DNA of 64,000 bases from Parachlamydiales bacterium (GCA_003153295.1 PLXY01000011.1:211818-275817), one strand, 5' to 3'. Counted from the first letter of the stretch, positions 44,883-55,065 are shown. Notes: generated by a model from the sequence alone, not told the origin. Program-made: numbers and translations.

Positions 44883-47800
44883 TTAAAACCGATACGTCAA
44901 TTGAGCATAGCCGGTATTATCGCAGATGCCATCGCCGAACTTGCCTTCGTAGCGTAGGGCCCCTGACAGCTTGTCTTTCATGAAAACTCCTGTCAGGCCC
45001 GTTGCAACATCAAAATAGTCTTGGTTGGGCTTAAGACCTTTGACAGTGAAGGTACAATCGACATCTTTGAACTGAGCATGCAGATGTGTGCCTTTCATGG
45101 GAAATTGATGGATCCAGCTGAGTTTTAGATCATGCGTCCATTTGTTGTGGACTAAGATTGCGCATTTGGCAATCTGAAGTCCTAGCTCGCTGCGGAACAG
45201 TGAAGCATGTGTCGGAAAGATCTTCAGATCTAAACTGCCCGCATCATGTTCAGAATATCCCTGCTCCCGCAAATGGATATAATCTAGGCCTGCAATGGGG
45301 CTAAATGTCATCTCGGCTGCAGGATACGTCAATACTCCAAAATCAAAGTGAGCAATCAACCCATGGCCATTATGATTGCTTCTTGCATGCCGGTCAACGG
45401 TGGGAAAACTGATATGTCTGGATGCATGGTAATCATTCCAGGTTCCTAATAAAGAAACATTGGTGAAAACACGGCGGTTGAACCAGCTGAAGTAAGGACC
45501 GGCATAAAAACTGCTGATCCTGGCATGTCCTCTAGAATGACTCCAGTCCAGCCACGAATAATCATAAGCGCCTGCGATCCCGACGAATAAATTTTTGGCC
45601 AGCGCCGCATCGATTCCCACTGTTGCTGCAGCAGTATCAGCAGAATAAGCGATATTTTCTTTTTGTCCTTGTTGTCTTAGAAAGTCTCCGCTGAAATTAC
45701 TCCAGACATTCCATTTATAGAGCTCCGTTGCTGCTTGATTGCACTCTGTCTTGTAGAGGTTATCGATGTGCTGAGAAATCGATGACCGGATGACAACTAA
45801 GTTGTTCTCTTCTGTCAAGCCTAAGGCTTTTAGCTGAGAAGGCTGCATCTCTTCTAAGATACCTCTCACTTCTTCTACTGGAAGAAAAATCAGGGTCTCC
45901 AAAATAGGAAGGAGATCGCTTTCAGAAGGAAAGGCTAAAAGATTAATACACTTAGCAATCGCTCCTGCATTGCCTCCTTTAATAACATCTCCAAAGGGCG
46001 CGATATCGAGAACGAGTGTAACAGAACCCGGGGCATCGTTATAAAGTAAAGTCCCTTCGAAAAATGGGTTATCAAAAACTGGCGGAGCAAAAGTTCCTAC
46101 GACAGGAGCGCCAGCGGTAATTAAAGTATAGGTCGTTGTGGGAGCATAGATTCCCTTTTCAATATCAATATCGATCGCAGGCGTACCTGATAAGGTAACG
46201 GTGCCGGTCACTGGGAGAAAACCATTGGATGAAGGAGTCACACTGACAGCAAAAGTGGAACCGGCTGTTTGGGCATAACTTCCGGTAATATTAATGGTGC
46301 CAAGACCGAGCTGTGTTGTTCCATTGACTGTCACAGCGCCGGTGATAGTTCCCACTCCTGTTGTCCCCAAAGATGCTCCTGCAGCGATTGTCACAGGCGA
46401 GGCAACCAGATTTGATGCGGTGCCGAGGATTAACTCTCCTGCTGTAATCGAAGCGCTTCCTTGCGTCTGAGTGCCATTCAGAGTCAAATTGCCTCCGCCG
46501 TTCAGAATAAGGCTTCCGGTTCCTGTCAAAGTTCCATTGAAAGTTCCTGATGAAGTCTGATTGAAGATCAACGTGCCGCTATTAGCTATTCCTGCTTGCA
46601 GGCTGGTAGTATTTCCTTGAAGCGTCGCCCCTGCTGAAACATTGGTCCCGCCGCTATAAGTATTAGCGCCTGTCAAAATCAAAGTGCCGGTATTTCCTAC
46701 GTCCAGCACCCCAGCTTGGCTGATCACTCCAGAAAAGTTGGATGTCATCCCTCCAGGCGTATTCACCGTTAGAATATTTGTTCCTAAAGTGATGCTTCCG
46801 TTTCCAGATAAAACACCGACTGTTTGACTAAAACCGGCGAGATTTAAGGTTCCAGGGGAATTGACGGCTAAATTACCTGTAGGAAGAAGCGCATTCGTCG
46901 TACCAATTGCTAATGTTCCTCCTGTCACAGTGGTTCCACCGCTGAAGGTGTTACTGCCTGTAAGAGTCAAAGTCTGCGGTCCTGCGACGACAAGAGAACC
47001 TGTCCCGTTCATGCTCCCGCCATAACTCGAGCTGGCTGTCGAATTGATAGTCAGTTGAGTAACTCCTAAATTAATAGGACCTGTTCCGGAGAGAGGACCG
47101 ATTGCTTGTACTGTGGAAGCAGCAGGGGTCATATCGAGTGTTCCACCTGCAGCAATGGCGACAGGGCCTGTCGAAGCCAGAGCATTGTTGATCCCTAACT
47201 GCAAGGTGCCCGCACTGATCGTCGTGCCTCCGGTATAGCTATTGACTCCAGTTAAAGTGAGAGTTGAAGTTCCGGCTTGTGTAAAAGATCCGGGTCCGCT
47301 CATGGATCCTGAAAAAGTCGAATTTGTTACAGTGTTCGTAGTCAAATTGCTGCCAGCTGCTCCGAAGGTAATACTTCCGCTACCGGCAAGCACTCCCACC
47401 ATTTGACTAAAAGTTGCAAGATTGAATACTCCTGGGGAATTGACTGTTAAGGCTCCTGCTGTAGCGAGTGCATTTGTAATGCCCAATTGAAGTGTGCTGC
47501 CGCTAACGGTTGTCCCGCCTGTATAGGTTTGTACCGCTGTAAAGGTGAGTACACCTCCTGAACCTGCTACAGCAAAACCGCCTGAGCCGCTGATGACTCC
47601 GCTATAGGAAGTTGTCGCAGGTGTTGTTGATGTAAGGGTCGTTGCAGTTAGAACTCCTAAAGTAATATTACTAGTTCCGGAAATAGGACCTGCCAATTGG
47701 CTATTGTCGTTGATATTGAGAGTTCCGCCACTTAGGGTGGTGGTTCCTGAAGAAGGAAGAGCATTCACAGCATTGCAAATGACCGTTCCACCGCTAATAG

Positions 47801-48368
47801 TTAAAGCGCCTGCTGCAGGAAGAGTTGTTGTTGCATTGCAATCTAAGGTGCCTGCGGTCACCGTTGTGCCCCCTGTATACGTATTAAGCCCACTGAATGC
47901 AGTAGCTCCGGCTCCGGCTGTCGTAACCGATGTAGCGCCACTCATTACTCCTGATATGGTAAAAGTATTGCTTGTTGAGTTCTGAGTGATAGTCAGAGGC
48001 TGCATGAGAGCCATGGGTGCAGAAATAATATGAGCGTTATCTGTGGGATTTGTGATAGTGATCGCAGTTGTTCCTGCACTTCCTTGCAAATTAAGAACGT
48101 TGGGGCTTGTAGCTGCGATTGTGTAGGCAAAGGGAATATCGCTGAATATAAGCGATCCAGCGATAGCGCTGCCTGTATCTAAAGTGACCGTCACAGCGGC
48201 TGCTGTTGTAGGAAAGGTTGCAACAGCTCCTGCAGAATTTGGTACACCGTTATTCCAATTACCTGCGGTAAACCAACTGCTGCTGGCACTCGTATTCCAA
48301 CTTGTTGTCTGAGGAAACAGAAAAGCCGTATGGAGAAGCGCTGCGGAAAAAAGGGTTTTTACTTTCAT
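44883..48368 (-). CDS. Autotransporter with PATR beta-helix repeats
   Basis: This type V secreted surface protein has about 1161 aa. It has a signal peptide (MKVKTLFSAALLHTAFLFPQ) and a passenger of roughly 750 residues built from glycine-, serine- and threonine-rich repeats with many copies of a T-Y-T/S-G-G-T-x-V/I-x-x-G-T-L motif (passenger-associated transport repeats). Then come a short linker and a C-terminal beta-barrel of about 260 residues ending in YAQLTYRF, the usual aromatic outer-membrane end. The passenger lacks the GGAI/FxxN repeats of chlamydial Pmp proteins. An ATG at 48368 is preferred to TTG at 48377. Likely an adhesin or surface-exposed filamentous protein; its ligand is unknown. 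Confidence 0.9.
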   Translation of the reverse strand: MKVKTLFSAALLHTAFLFPQTTSWNTSASSSWFTAGNWNNGVPNSAGAVATFPTTAAAVTVTLDTGSAIAGSLIFSDIPFAYTIAATSPNVLNLQGSAGTTAITITNPTDNAHIISAPMALMQPLTITQNSTSNTFTISGVMSGATSVTTAGAGATAFSGLNTYTGGTTVTAGTLDCNATTTLPAAGALTISGGTVICNAVNALPSSGTTTLSGGTLNINDNSQLAGPISGTSNITLGVLTATTLTSTTPATTSYSGVISGSGGFAVAGSGGVLTFTAVQTYTGGTTVSGSTLQLGITNALATAGALTVNSPGVFNLATFSQMVGVLAGSGSITFGAAGSNLTTNTVTNSTFSGSMSGPGSFTQAGTSTLTLTGVNSYTGGTTISAGTLQLGINNALASTGPVAIAAGGTLDMTPAASTVQAIGPLSGTGPINLGVTQLTINSTASSSYGGSMNGTGSLVVAGPQTLTLTGSNTFSGGTTVTGGTLAIGTTNALLPTGNLAVNSPGTLNLAGFSQTVGVLSGNGSITLGTNILTVNTPGGMTSNFSGVISQAGVLDVGNTGTLILTGANTYSGGTNVSAGATLQGNTTSLQAGIANSGTLIFNQTSSGTFNGTLTGTGSLILNGGGNLTLNGTQTQGSASITAGELILGTASNLVASPVTIAAGASLGTTGVGTITGAVTVNGTTQLGLGTINITGSYAQTAGSTFAVSVTPSSNGFLPVTGTVTLSGTPAIDIDIEKGIYAPTTTYTLITAGAPVVGTFAPPVFDNPFFEGTLLYNDAPGSVTLVLDIAPFGDVIKGGNAGAIAKCINLLAFPSESDLLPILETLIFLPVEEVRGILEEMQPSQLKALGLTEENNLVVIRSSISQHIDNLYKTECNQAATELYKWNVWSNFSGDFLRQQGQKENIAYSADTAAATVGIDAALAKNLFVGIAGAYDYSWLDWSHSRGHARISSFYAGPYFSWFNRRVFTNVSLLGTWNDYHASRHISFPTVDRHARSNHNGHGLIAHFDFGVLTYPAAEMTFSPIAGLDYIHLREQGYSEHDAGSLDLKIFPTHASLFRSELGLQIAKCAILVHNKWTHDLKLSWIHQFPMKGTHLHAQFKDVDCTFTVKGLKPNQDYFDVATGLTGVFMKDKLSGALRYEGKFGDGICDNTGYAQLTYRF

Positions 48369-48498
48369 GAATGACAAGCTGGGTATATTTTTTCAAAGTA
48401 CCGCAGTTTTATCTGTGTGTCAAGCAGGAATATGTAGATTATCTTAGATGTTTTTTATACTAAAAAAGTGACAAACATTTTCCAGGTCGTAGCTATTT

Positions 48499-49935
48499 TT
48501 AAAGCTCTGGGAAAAGATCTCTTAAGTCGACTATTCGATAAAAAAATGGGCTTTCTTCTACTTTCGAAGATACGCCTCCAATATGAAATAGAGCAGGGAC
48601 TTTTCCAAAACCTTTAGGAACTACTAAAGCATTACATTTGTCTTGTATCTCTTTAATGATCGATGAATTCATTTCATTTTTTCGGAATTTAAACTCACAA
48701 ATGATGAGACTGTTGAGTTTGGTTTGAATCAAATAATCGATTTGACATCCCTTGTTCCGTGTTGTGGGATTTTGAAAAAAAGGATTATCACGAACAACAA
48801 TATCGTCATCAATTCCCAGCGCTTTGAATAAGAACTCGCGATTGCATAAAAGCAAGCTTTCTAGCTGAAAACCCATGATCGAATCCCAGCCTGGAAGTCT
48901 TCCTTTAGCAGCTTTTTTATAGGAGCCTTGCCGTATAAGATCTTGGTAGGGCTCAACGTATTTTAAATGAAATCGAATATAGCAATCGCTCAATCTATAG
49001 AGTTTTTGCTTTCCAATGGTGCCTTTTTTTAAAGACCATTGATAGTGCTCAGAAATAAATCCAGAACCCACCAAGTTTGTAAGATATTCATCCACAGTTC
49101 CTCCCTCACTAAGATGAAGTAATTGACGGATCTTTTGTCGAGTTTTCATCCCATCGACGAGGAAATGTAAGATCTTTCTATACGGCTCGCCTTTCTTCTT
49201 GAAAAGATCGTGAAAAATGATTTGAAATTCATCAATCAATTGATTTGAAGGTGCAAAACAAATTTCGTAAATGTTTTCATCAGCCGTTTGGGAGGGATCA
49301 ATGAGGTCTAAATACCATGGAATGCCTCCAGTCACAGATAAAATTTTAAATACTTCGTAGATAGAACCTTTGAAACCTTTTTTTCTAAGAAAGGTTACAG
49401 ACTCTGGCAAGGAGAGCGGCTTTAGATGGATGACTAAAGCAATACGCCCCACGAAGCCGGTGCTGCCCAAAATATTTTCCTCAATCCAAATGGATATTGA
49501 ACCGCAGAGAATGAGCACCAGCTGGCTTTTTTCACTCGCATATTGATCCCACCATGTTTTTAAAGAACCCAAAAAATTAGGATCGGTTTCACCCATCCAA
49601 GAGATTTCATCCAGAAGGATCACCGTTTCTTCATCTTTGATTTGAGCGCTTAAAAAACGAAAAGCGTCTGACCAAGTTAAAAAAGTCACTCGAGGCAAAC
49701 CGAGTTGCGCACAGAGCTGATCTGCAAACTCGTCCCTTTGCATTTGGGCTGTCACTAGCGGAGCAGGTGGGTTGGCTGACAATGAAATATATCTTTTCCC
49801 CTTTGCAAATTCTTTGACAAGTGTACTTTTACCGACTCTCCGCCGCCCTTTGATGACAACGAGTGATGCTTTTTTTAGCCTTGCCAAGCGTTGCAACCGA
49901 GCGAGTTCTTCTTTTCTACCGAGAAAGAAACTCAT
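48499..49935 (-). CDS. Archaeal-type AAA ATPase with C-terminal PD-(D/E)xK-like (DUF234) domain
   Basis: This 478-aa protein has Walker A IKGRRRVGKSTLVKEF near residue 35, Walker B VILLDEISWMGET near residue 110, a winged-helix region in the middle, and a C-terminal segment CQIDYLIQ then IICEFKF that fits the D...ExK core of PD-(D/E)xK nucleases. Members of this family are scattered among archaea and host-associated bacteria and often move between genomes; their role is not established. The ATG at 49935 follows GGGAG by eight bases. The upstream gap carries two direct repeats that may be its operator. Confidence 0.87.
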   Translation of the reverse strand: MSFFLGRKEELARLQRLARLKKASLVVIKGRRRVGKSTLVKEFAKGKRYISLSANPPAPLVTAQMQRDEFADQLCAQLGLPRVTFLTWSDAFRFLSAQIKDEETVILLDEISWMGETDPNFLGSLKTWWDQYASEKSQLVLILCGSISIWIEENILGSTGFVGRIALVIHLKPLSLPESVTFLRKKGFKGSIYEVFKILSVTGGIPWYLDLIDPSQTADENIYEICFAPSNQLIDEFQIIFHDLFKKKGEPYRKILHFLVDGMKTRQKIRQLLHLSEGGTVDEYLTNLVGSGFISEHYQWSLKKGTIGKQKLYRLSDCYIRFHLKYVEPYQDLIRQGSYKKAAKGRLPGWDSIMGFQLESLLLCNREFLFKALGIDDDIVVRDNPFFQNPTTRNKGCQIDYLIQTKLNSLIICEFKFRKNEMNSSIIKEIQDKCNALVVPKGFGKVPALFHIGGVSSKVEESPFFYRIVDLRDLFPEL

Positions 49936-49954
49936 GCTATATCTCCCATAATGC

Positions 49955-50034
49955 ACAATTGTAACTTTTGGGAGGTGTTGTTTTCAAGATCTATACCTCC
50001 TGAAAGTGACAAATGTCGATTATGGGAGGTGTTG
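49955..50034. repeat. Pair of 26-bp direct repeats upstream of the AAA ATPase
   Basis: Copies at 49955-49980 and 50009-50034 agree at 21 of 26 positions, both ending in GGGAGGTGTTG. A third, inverted piece (CTCCCATAAT, 49943-49952) mirrors ATTATGGGAG at 50019-50028. The set lies just before the ATPase start and could be an operator or a footprint of integration. Confidence 0.6.
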
Positions 50035-50054
50035 GAGACTTAACTCATTGATTA

Positions 50055-52040
50055 TCAATCCATCAAAAGCAGTTCTTGATAATGACGTAAGAGATCGCGG
50101 AAGTGAGTCGCATCTTCGAACCGGAGCTCTTTAGCGGCGAGCTTCATTTCTTTTTCGTACTCTTCGACTTTATCGGTGATCTCTTCGCGGGTGAGATGAG
50201 AAGGGACTTTTTCTCCCTCTTCTTTGAGAGTTTGGACGACTTCGCCAAAGGTTTGGGCTAGATCTTCAAGCATTTGACGTTTGACTGTGTGGGGAATGAT
50301 GCCATGCGTAGTGTTATAGACCTCTTGATATATGCGGCGCTCACGGGTGATGAGAAGGGTTTTTTCGATCGATTTGGTAATTCTATCGGCATACATGACA
50401 ACGCGGCCTTCGACATTCCGGGCAGCGCGTCCGCAGGTTTGGATCAGAGCAGTTTCACTGCGGAGGAATCCTTCTTTATCAGCATCGAGGATGGTCACGA
50501 GAGACACTTCGGGGATGTCCAAGCCTTCACGGAGAAGGTTAATGCCGACAAGCACATCGATAGTTCCGCGGCGGAGTTCATTGATGATTTGGATGCGCTC
50601 AAGTGTCTCGATATCGGAATGCAGATACCTAGCCTTGATGCCAATATCAGTGAGGTATTTGGTGAGATCTTCCGAAAGTTTTTTTGTCAGTGTCGTGACG
50701 AGGACGCGCCCACCTTTTTCGATAGTCTTGCGGATTTCTTCAAGGACATCATCGACTTGATGGGTGGCGGGTCTGACTTCAATTTGTGGATCGAGAAGAC
50801 CGGTGGGACGGATGATTTGTTGAACAATTTCTCCTTCGGCCTCTTGCACTTCCCACGGACTTGGCGTTGCAGAAACATAAATAACTTGATGGATACGCTG
50901 GTAAAATTCTTCGAATTTAAGAGGGCGGTTATCATAGGCAGAAGGAAGCCGGAATCCAAACTCTACCAGAGCGTTTTTGCGGGCCCTGTCGCCATTGTAC
51001 ATCGCGTGGATTTGAGGAAGAGTTTGGTGGGACTCATCGACAAAAAGAAGATAATCCGGAGGAAAATAATCAAGGAGACACGGAGGTGGATCGCCGGGAC
51101 TGCGGCCGCTGAAATGGCGAGAATAGTTTTCGATACCTTTACAGGTCCCCATTTCACGGAGCATTTCTAGGTCTTGTTTAGTCCGCTCATTGATCCGTTG
51201 ATGCTCGATATACTTTTTTTCATTCTCAAACTGAATCGCTCGCTCTTTGAGCTCTTCTTTGATCGTGTCGATAGCTCTCCATCTGACATCAGCTGGTGTC
51301 ACATGGTGAGAGCCTGGAAAGATAGAGATTTGCTCTTTCCGGTCTTTGACTTTGCCTGTTAGGGGATCGATGGCGCTGATCCGTTCGATCTCATCGCCAA
51401 AAAATTCAATGCGATATCCCAGATCTTCTTCATAAGCCGGCATCACTTCCAAAACATCGCCACGGACGCGAAATGTTTTACGCGCAAGCTCATAGTCGCT
51501 ACGTGTATAATGCAGTTGCACCAGATGGAGTAGGACTTCATCGCGGCGGCGGCTCTCTCCCACTTTTAAAATCAATTGCATCTGGCTGTAGAATTCAGGA
51601 GTGCCTAGGCCATAGATGCAGGAAACGGAAGAGACAATCAGCACATCTCTTCTTTCAATGAGCGAACGTGTCGCAGAGAGTCGCATCCGGTCGATCTGGT
51701 CATTGATGGCCATGTCTTTTTCGATATAGGTATCGGTCCGTGCGATATACGCTTCAGGCTGGTAGTAATCGTAGTAAGAGACAAAATACTCGACGGCATT
51801 TTCAGGAAAAAAAGCTTTGAATTCTTGATAGAGCTGGGCAGCGAGCGTTTTGTTATGGGCTAGAACAAGAGTGGGACGCTGCACCTCAGCCACGATATTG
51901 GCCATGGTGAAAGTTTTTCCCGAACCTGTAATGCCCAGAAGAACCTGCGACTTACGGGGCCGGCGAAGACCCTCAACAAGCTTTTTAATCGCTTCAGGCT
52001 GGTCGCCTTTGGGAGTAAAGGTCGTACTGAGCTTAAACAT
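50055..52040 (-). CDS. uvrB: Excinuclease ABC subunit B
   Basis: This is the damage-verification helicase of nucleotide excision repair, 661 aa as expected. It has Walker A GITGSGKTFTMANIV, the beta-hairpin region VEYFVSYYDYYQPEAYIA, DESHQTLPQIHAMYNGD, VLVGINLLREGLDIPEVSLV, LIQTCGRAARN, and a C-terminal UVR domain (LAAKELRFEDATHFRDLL) that contacts UvrC. Third gene of a minus-strand operon with thyX-like and tyrP-like genes; it overlaps the permease gene by eight bases. Confidence 0.98.
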   Translation of the reverse strand: MFKLSTTFTPKGDQPEAIKKLVEGLRRPRKSQVLLGITGSGKTFTMANIVAEVQRPTLVLAHNKTLAAQLYQEFKAFFPENAVEYFVSYYDYYQPEAYIARTDTYIEKDMAINDQIDRMRLSATRSLIERRDVLIVSSVSCIYGLGTPEFYSQMQLILKVGESRRRDEVLLHLVQLHYTRSDYELARKTFRVRGDVLEVMPAYEEDLGYRIEFFGDEIERISAIDPLTGKVKDRKEQISIFPGSHHVTPADVRWRAIDTIKEELKERAIQFENEKKYIEHQRINERTKQDLEMLREMGTCKGIENYSRHFSGRSPGDPPPCLLDYFPPDYLLFVDESHQTLPQIHAMYNGDRARKNALVEFGFRLPSAYDNRPLKFEEFYQRIHQVIYVSATPSPWEVQEAEGEIVQQIIRPTGLLDPQIEVRPATHQVDDVLEEIRKTIEKGGRVLVTTLTKKLSEDLTKYLTDIGIKARYLHSDIETLERIQIINELRRGTIDVLVGINLLREGLDIPEVSLVTILDADKEGFLRSETALIQTCGRAARNVEGRVVMYADRITKSIEKTLLITRERRIYQEVYNTTHGIIPHTVKRQMLEDLAQTFGEVVQTLKEEGEKVPSHLTREEITDKVEEYEKEMKLAAKELRFEDATHFRDLLRHYQELLLMD

Positions 52041-53256
52041 GGGGAATCAAATGGAGCATGCTCGCGACCTGAAAAAGAACAATGCAACAGGCGATCGCGA
52101 TGATCGTGATTAAAAGTCTTTTTCCGCCGAATACTTGATAGGACGGCTGATGTTGTTGGACATAGCGGCTTTTCCAGGCCATAGAAGCGGGAAGAACACC
52201 GAATAGAATAACCGCGCAAATACCGCCAGCGAAGTTCAAAGCATTCAAGAAGAGGTTGGGATAAATGAAAGCAAAAATAAGGGGCGGCAACAGGGCGAGC
52301 AGACAGAGAGGAACGCTTTCATGTTTTTCTCCTTTGACTTTGAGCGCATCGGCAAGGAAATGAGTGAGAGCGAGCGTTTGCGCCAAAAATGAACTGAGAA
52401 GGGCAAAGAAAGCTAGCGCCTCAGCGAAATTACTGACCCAGGAAATTCCCAGAATTCCTGCGACAGCGTCGGAGGCTTGACGTCCTTGCTTCATACTGTT
52501 GATAAGTCCCCACTCGCCGCCGGCGGGGACAATACCGAGAACTACAATCTCCCAGATGAGGTAGATAACGAGAGCAAAAATGCTGCCGCCTAAAATGGTC
52601 TGACGGACCCTTTTGGCATCATTATTCATATAATTCATGAGCGTCGGGATCATATTATGGTATCCAAAAGCAATGACTAGAACAGGGAGGGATAAAAAAG
52701 CGAGTGTCGGTTCCGATCTCAAGAGAAGCTGAGGGTTGATATACTGCATGCCTAAAACGATCATGCCGAGATAGGTAAAGATTTTTCCGAACATAAAAAA
52801 ACGATTCCAATGATCGACTGTTCTCGTTCCTTGATAGGCCAAGACCCCAAAAACAGCGGTAAAAAAAAGAGCACCGGCCCATTTCGGCAAATGCCACGAG
52901 AAGACTGTTTCAAAATACGTCGAGCTTAAAGATCCGCTGCCTGAAATATAAGCCACGAGCAGAGAGTAAAATAAAAAAAGATAAAGCACCCAGCTCACAA
53001 TGCGGCCTGTTTTCCCAAAAGCTCGCTCGGCCATGGAGACGATGTTGACTCTTTCGGCAAAGGAACTATTCACTTCGACCATGAGCAGTCCCGTGATCGT
53101 CATAAATCCCCACGCAATTAAAAACATGACAAGAGAAGGGAAAAATCCAGAAAGTCCCGTCATGATCGGAAGGGCAAGCATACCAGCGCCCACGCAGCTC
53201 CCTGCAATCAATAAAATGCCTCCGATAAAAGTTCCTGTGGAATGGCGCGTATTCAT
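52033..53256 (-). CDS. tyrP: Aromatic amino acid permease (TyrP/Mtr family)
   Basis: This 407-aa membrane protein has about eleven spans and the hydroxy/aromatic amino acid permease N-terminus GGILLIAGSCVGAGMLALPI. It is expected to import tyrosine or tryptophan by proton symport at the inner membrane; obligate intracellular chlamydiae depend on such uptake. Tyrosine and tryptophan specificity cannot be told apart by eye. The start codon overlaps the thyX-like stop in TAATG. Confidence 0.88.
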   Translation of the reverse strand: MNTRHSTGTFIGGILLIAGSCVGAGMLALPIMTGLSGFFPSLVMFLIAWGFMTITGLLMVEVNSSFAERVNIVSMAERAFGKTGRIVSWVLYLFLFYSLLVAYISGSGSLSSTYFETVFSWHLPKWAGALFFTAVFGVLAYQGTRTVDHWNRFFMFGKIFTYLGMIVLGMQYINPQLLLRSEPTLAFLSLPVLVIAFGYHNMIPTLMNYMNNDAKRVRQTILGGSIFALVIYLIWEIVVLGIVPAGGEWGLINSMKQGRQASDAVAGILGISWVSNFAEALAFFALLSSFLAQTLALTHFLADALKVKGEKHESVPLCLLALLPPLIFAFIYPNLFLNALNFAGGICAVILFGVLPASMAWKSRYVQQHQPSYQVFGGKRLLITIIAIACCIVLFQVASMLHLIPHV

Positions 53257-54905
53257 TAGACGTCTGAGTTTAAATGAGTTTTTTTCTGATCAGAGCGGAT
53301 TTCCTGTCCGAGCCTTCCGAGCATATATCCCTCATAATCGACAAATTTAAAAAATCTTTCGAATTGAGGAAGAACACTCGAGACTTGTTTAGCCAGTTCT
53401 TGAGCGACATGACGGTAACCTGGATGGCCCGCCGGAGAAGAGCGGAGTTCGCAAAGCCACTGGAGCGCTCTTAGATTGACATGGAAATACCAATGGATAT
53501 TGTAGGCCATCGGAACGACATACTGGGCCTCTTCTGGAAGTTCTTTGGCAATGATGTCATAGGCTTTTCTTGCTTGATCCATAGCTGCGATATATTCAGC
53601 TTCCATTGGAGTATTTTGGAGCTCTTCAGGAGTATAATACCCAAAGTTGCACGTGAGAAGCTGTCTTTCTTGCGTTAACATGCGATGCCGTTGCAAGTCG
53701 CGATAAATACCAAAATCAGCCAGCATTTCGAATGTAAACGTCGCATGCTCTAAAGCGCGTGGTGATTTATGTCGTCGATTATCACGGCATTGAGCCGCAG
53801 CATCGAGAATTCTTCCTAACTCTTCATCAGGAAGTTTTCTACAGTATTCTTGCAATTCTAGAAGCCCCACGTCGGTGTGGTGAAAGAGCAGAGCTGCGCC
53901 GACTCGATAGGGACTATCTGGGTCGTAACAAATGAGTTTTACACCAGGAATGTCCATTTTATCTAAGAACGGATCGTGCTGCTGGGCCATCAGTTTGATT
54001 TCATTCTCTAGCTGTTCTGTAAAATGTGAAAATGTTTTTTGATGTTTATGGGATGCTTCTGCCCGGCGGATAAAGGAAGGAACGACTTTGCCGAGTTCTT
54101 GGTATGATTTTTTACCTATCTCTTGCAATTCTGCAAGACTGCTGCAGTTGAGTTTTTGGATCATGGTCTCGAAAAATCGGCCATTGCCGTAGACACCCAT
54201 GTTCGTCAAAGCGCTTGCCGGTAAAAGTCCTCTGAGGCAATCAAGCACCTTAGCTCGCAGGGCAGCTGTATAGGCAACATTAGAAATCGAGGGATCTCGA
54301 GGAAATTTTTTTTCTATGATTTCTGTCACTCCGGGAATTAAACGAGAATAGGTGTCGAAAAGAGAGTTGCATGTCGAGACATAGAGATCTCGATAAGCAG
54401 ACGTCATGAGAATAGGTTCACGGTAAAAGAGGTATTCGTCTTGGAATTTTTGATCAAAATAAATATACCTTGTCGATTTTTCTAAAGGAGATCCTCCGAT
54501 ACGGCAGTCTTCGATGACCTTAGCCGCTAACATAGAGATATTTTCAAGCGCGAGATGGGCTCCTCCCAGTTCACCAATGGAGTCGTCTCCATAGCCATCT
54601 AAAATTCTGTCATAAAAATTTTGAGCTTTCCGGATCGCCATGATCTGATTTTCAATATCCTGCTCTTCTGATTCCTCTGTTGAATGGCCTGCAATGTTTG
54701 CAAAAGCAGTTTCTTCGTTCAAGATGAATTCTTTGAGAAGGAGGGTGCGTAAGCCCAGGATAGATCTCGAGTATCTGGAAAACAAAGCGCCCTTAATGAC
54801 TTCAGGCAGATTACGGAGCGCAAATATATTGCTTGTCGTGTGCGTTACATATCGATTCAAGATTTTAAGCTGGCTCTCCGTAAATTCTTCATAATTTTCA
54901 ATCAT
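53256..54905 (-). CDS. thyX: ThyX-like flavin-dependent thymidylate synthase, tandem-domain form
   Basis: This 549-aa protein is about twice the length of standard ThyX and appears to contain two ThyX-like repeats. The N-terminal one (residues about 100-160) keeps SPLEKSTRYIYF, matching the second half of the ThyX motif. The C-terminal one (about 385-430) keeps LEHATFTFEMLADFG and RHR at 406-408 but has MLTQERQLLTCN where S-x-N-E-x-S-x-R is expected. This long form is recalled from Chlamydia (near hemB). ThyX makes dTMP with FAD and methylene-tetrahydrofolate; whether this version is active depends on the altered motif. Confidence 0.85.
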   Translation of the reverse strand: MIENYEEFTESQLKILNRYVTHTTSNIFALRNLPEVIKGALFSRYSRSILGLRTLLLKEFILNEETAFANIAGHSTEESEEQDIENQIMAIRKAQNFYDRILDGYGDDSIGELGGAHLALENISMLAAKVIEDCRIGGSPLEKSTRYIYFDQKFQDEYLFYREPILMTSAYRDLYVSTCNSLFDTYSRLIPGVTEIIEKKFPRDPSISNVAYTAALRAKVLDCLRGLLPASALTNMGVYGNGRFFETMIQKLNCSSLAELQEIGKKSYQELGKVVPSFIRRAEASHKHQKTFSHFTEQLENEIKLMAQQHDPFLDKMDIPGVKLICYDPDSPYRVGAALLFHHTDVGLLELQEYCRKLPDEELGRILDAAAQCRDNRRHKSPRALEHATFTFEMLADFGIYRDLQRHRMLTQERQLLTCNFGYYTPEELQNTPMEAEYIAAMDQARKAYDIIAKELPEEAQYVVPMAYNIHWYFHVNLRALQWLCELRSSPAGHPGYRHVAQELAKQVSSVLPQFERFFKFVDYEGYMLGRLGQEIRSDQKKTHLNSDV

Positions 54906-55065
54906 GCGGCTGTCCTTTTCAATTAGAAAACACTAATACACTAGAGTGTCACAATTCCCCATGGTGGTTCAAGCAAAAAGATTTCGATCACTGAGAGCAA
55001 AAGAATGTAGGTTAAAAAACAAACTTTTCTTTTATGATTATTGCCATTAACGATGGGGAGGATTC

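Noticed and set aside
50274..51170. 298-codon open frame antisense to uvrB
   Set aside because: The opposite strand encodes conserved uvrB motifs throughout; the antisense frame shows no family-like motif and no ribosome binding site.
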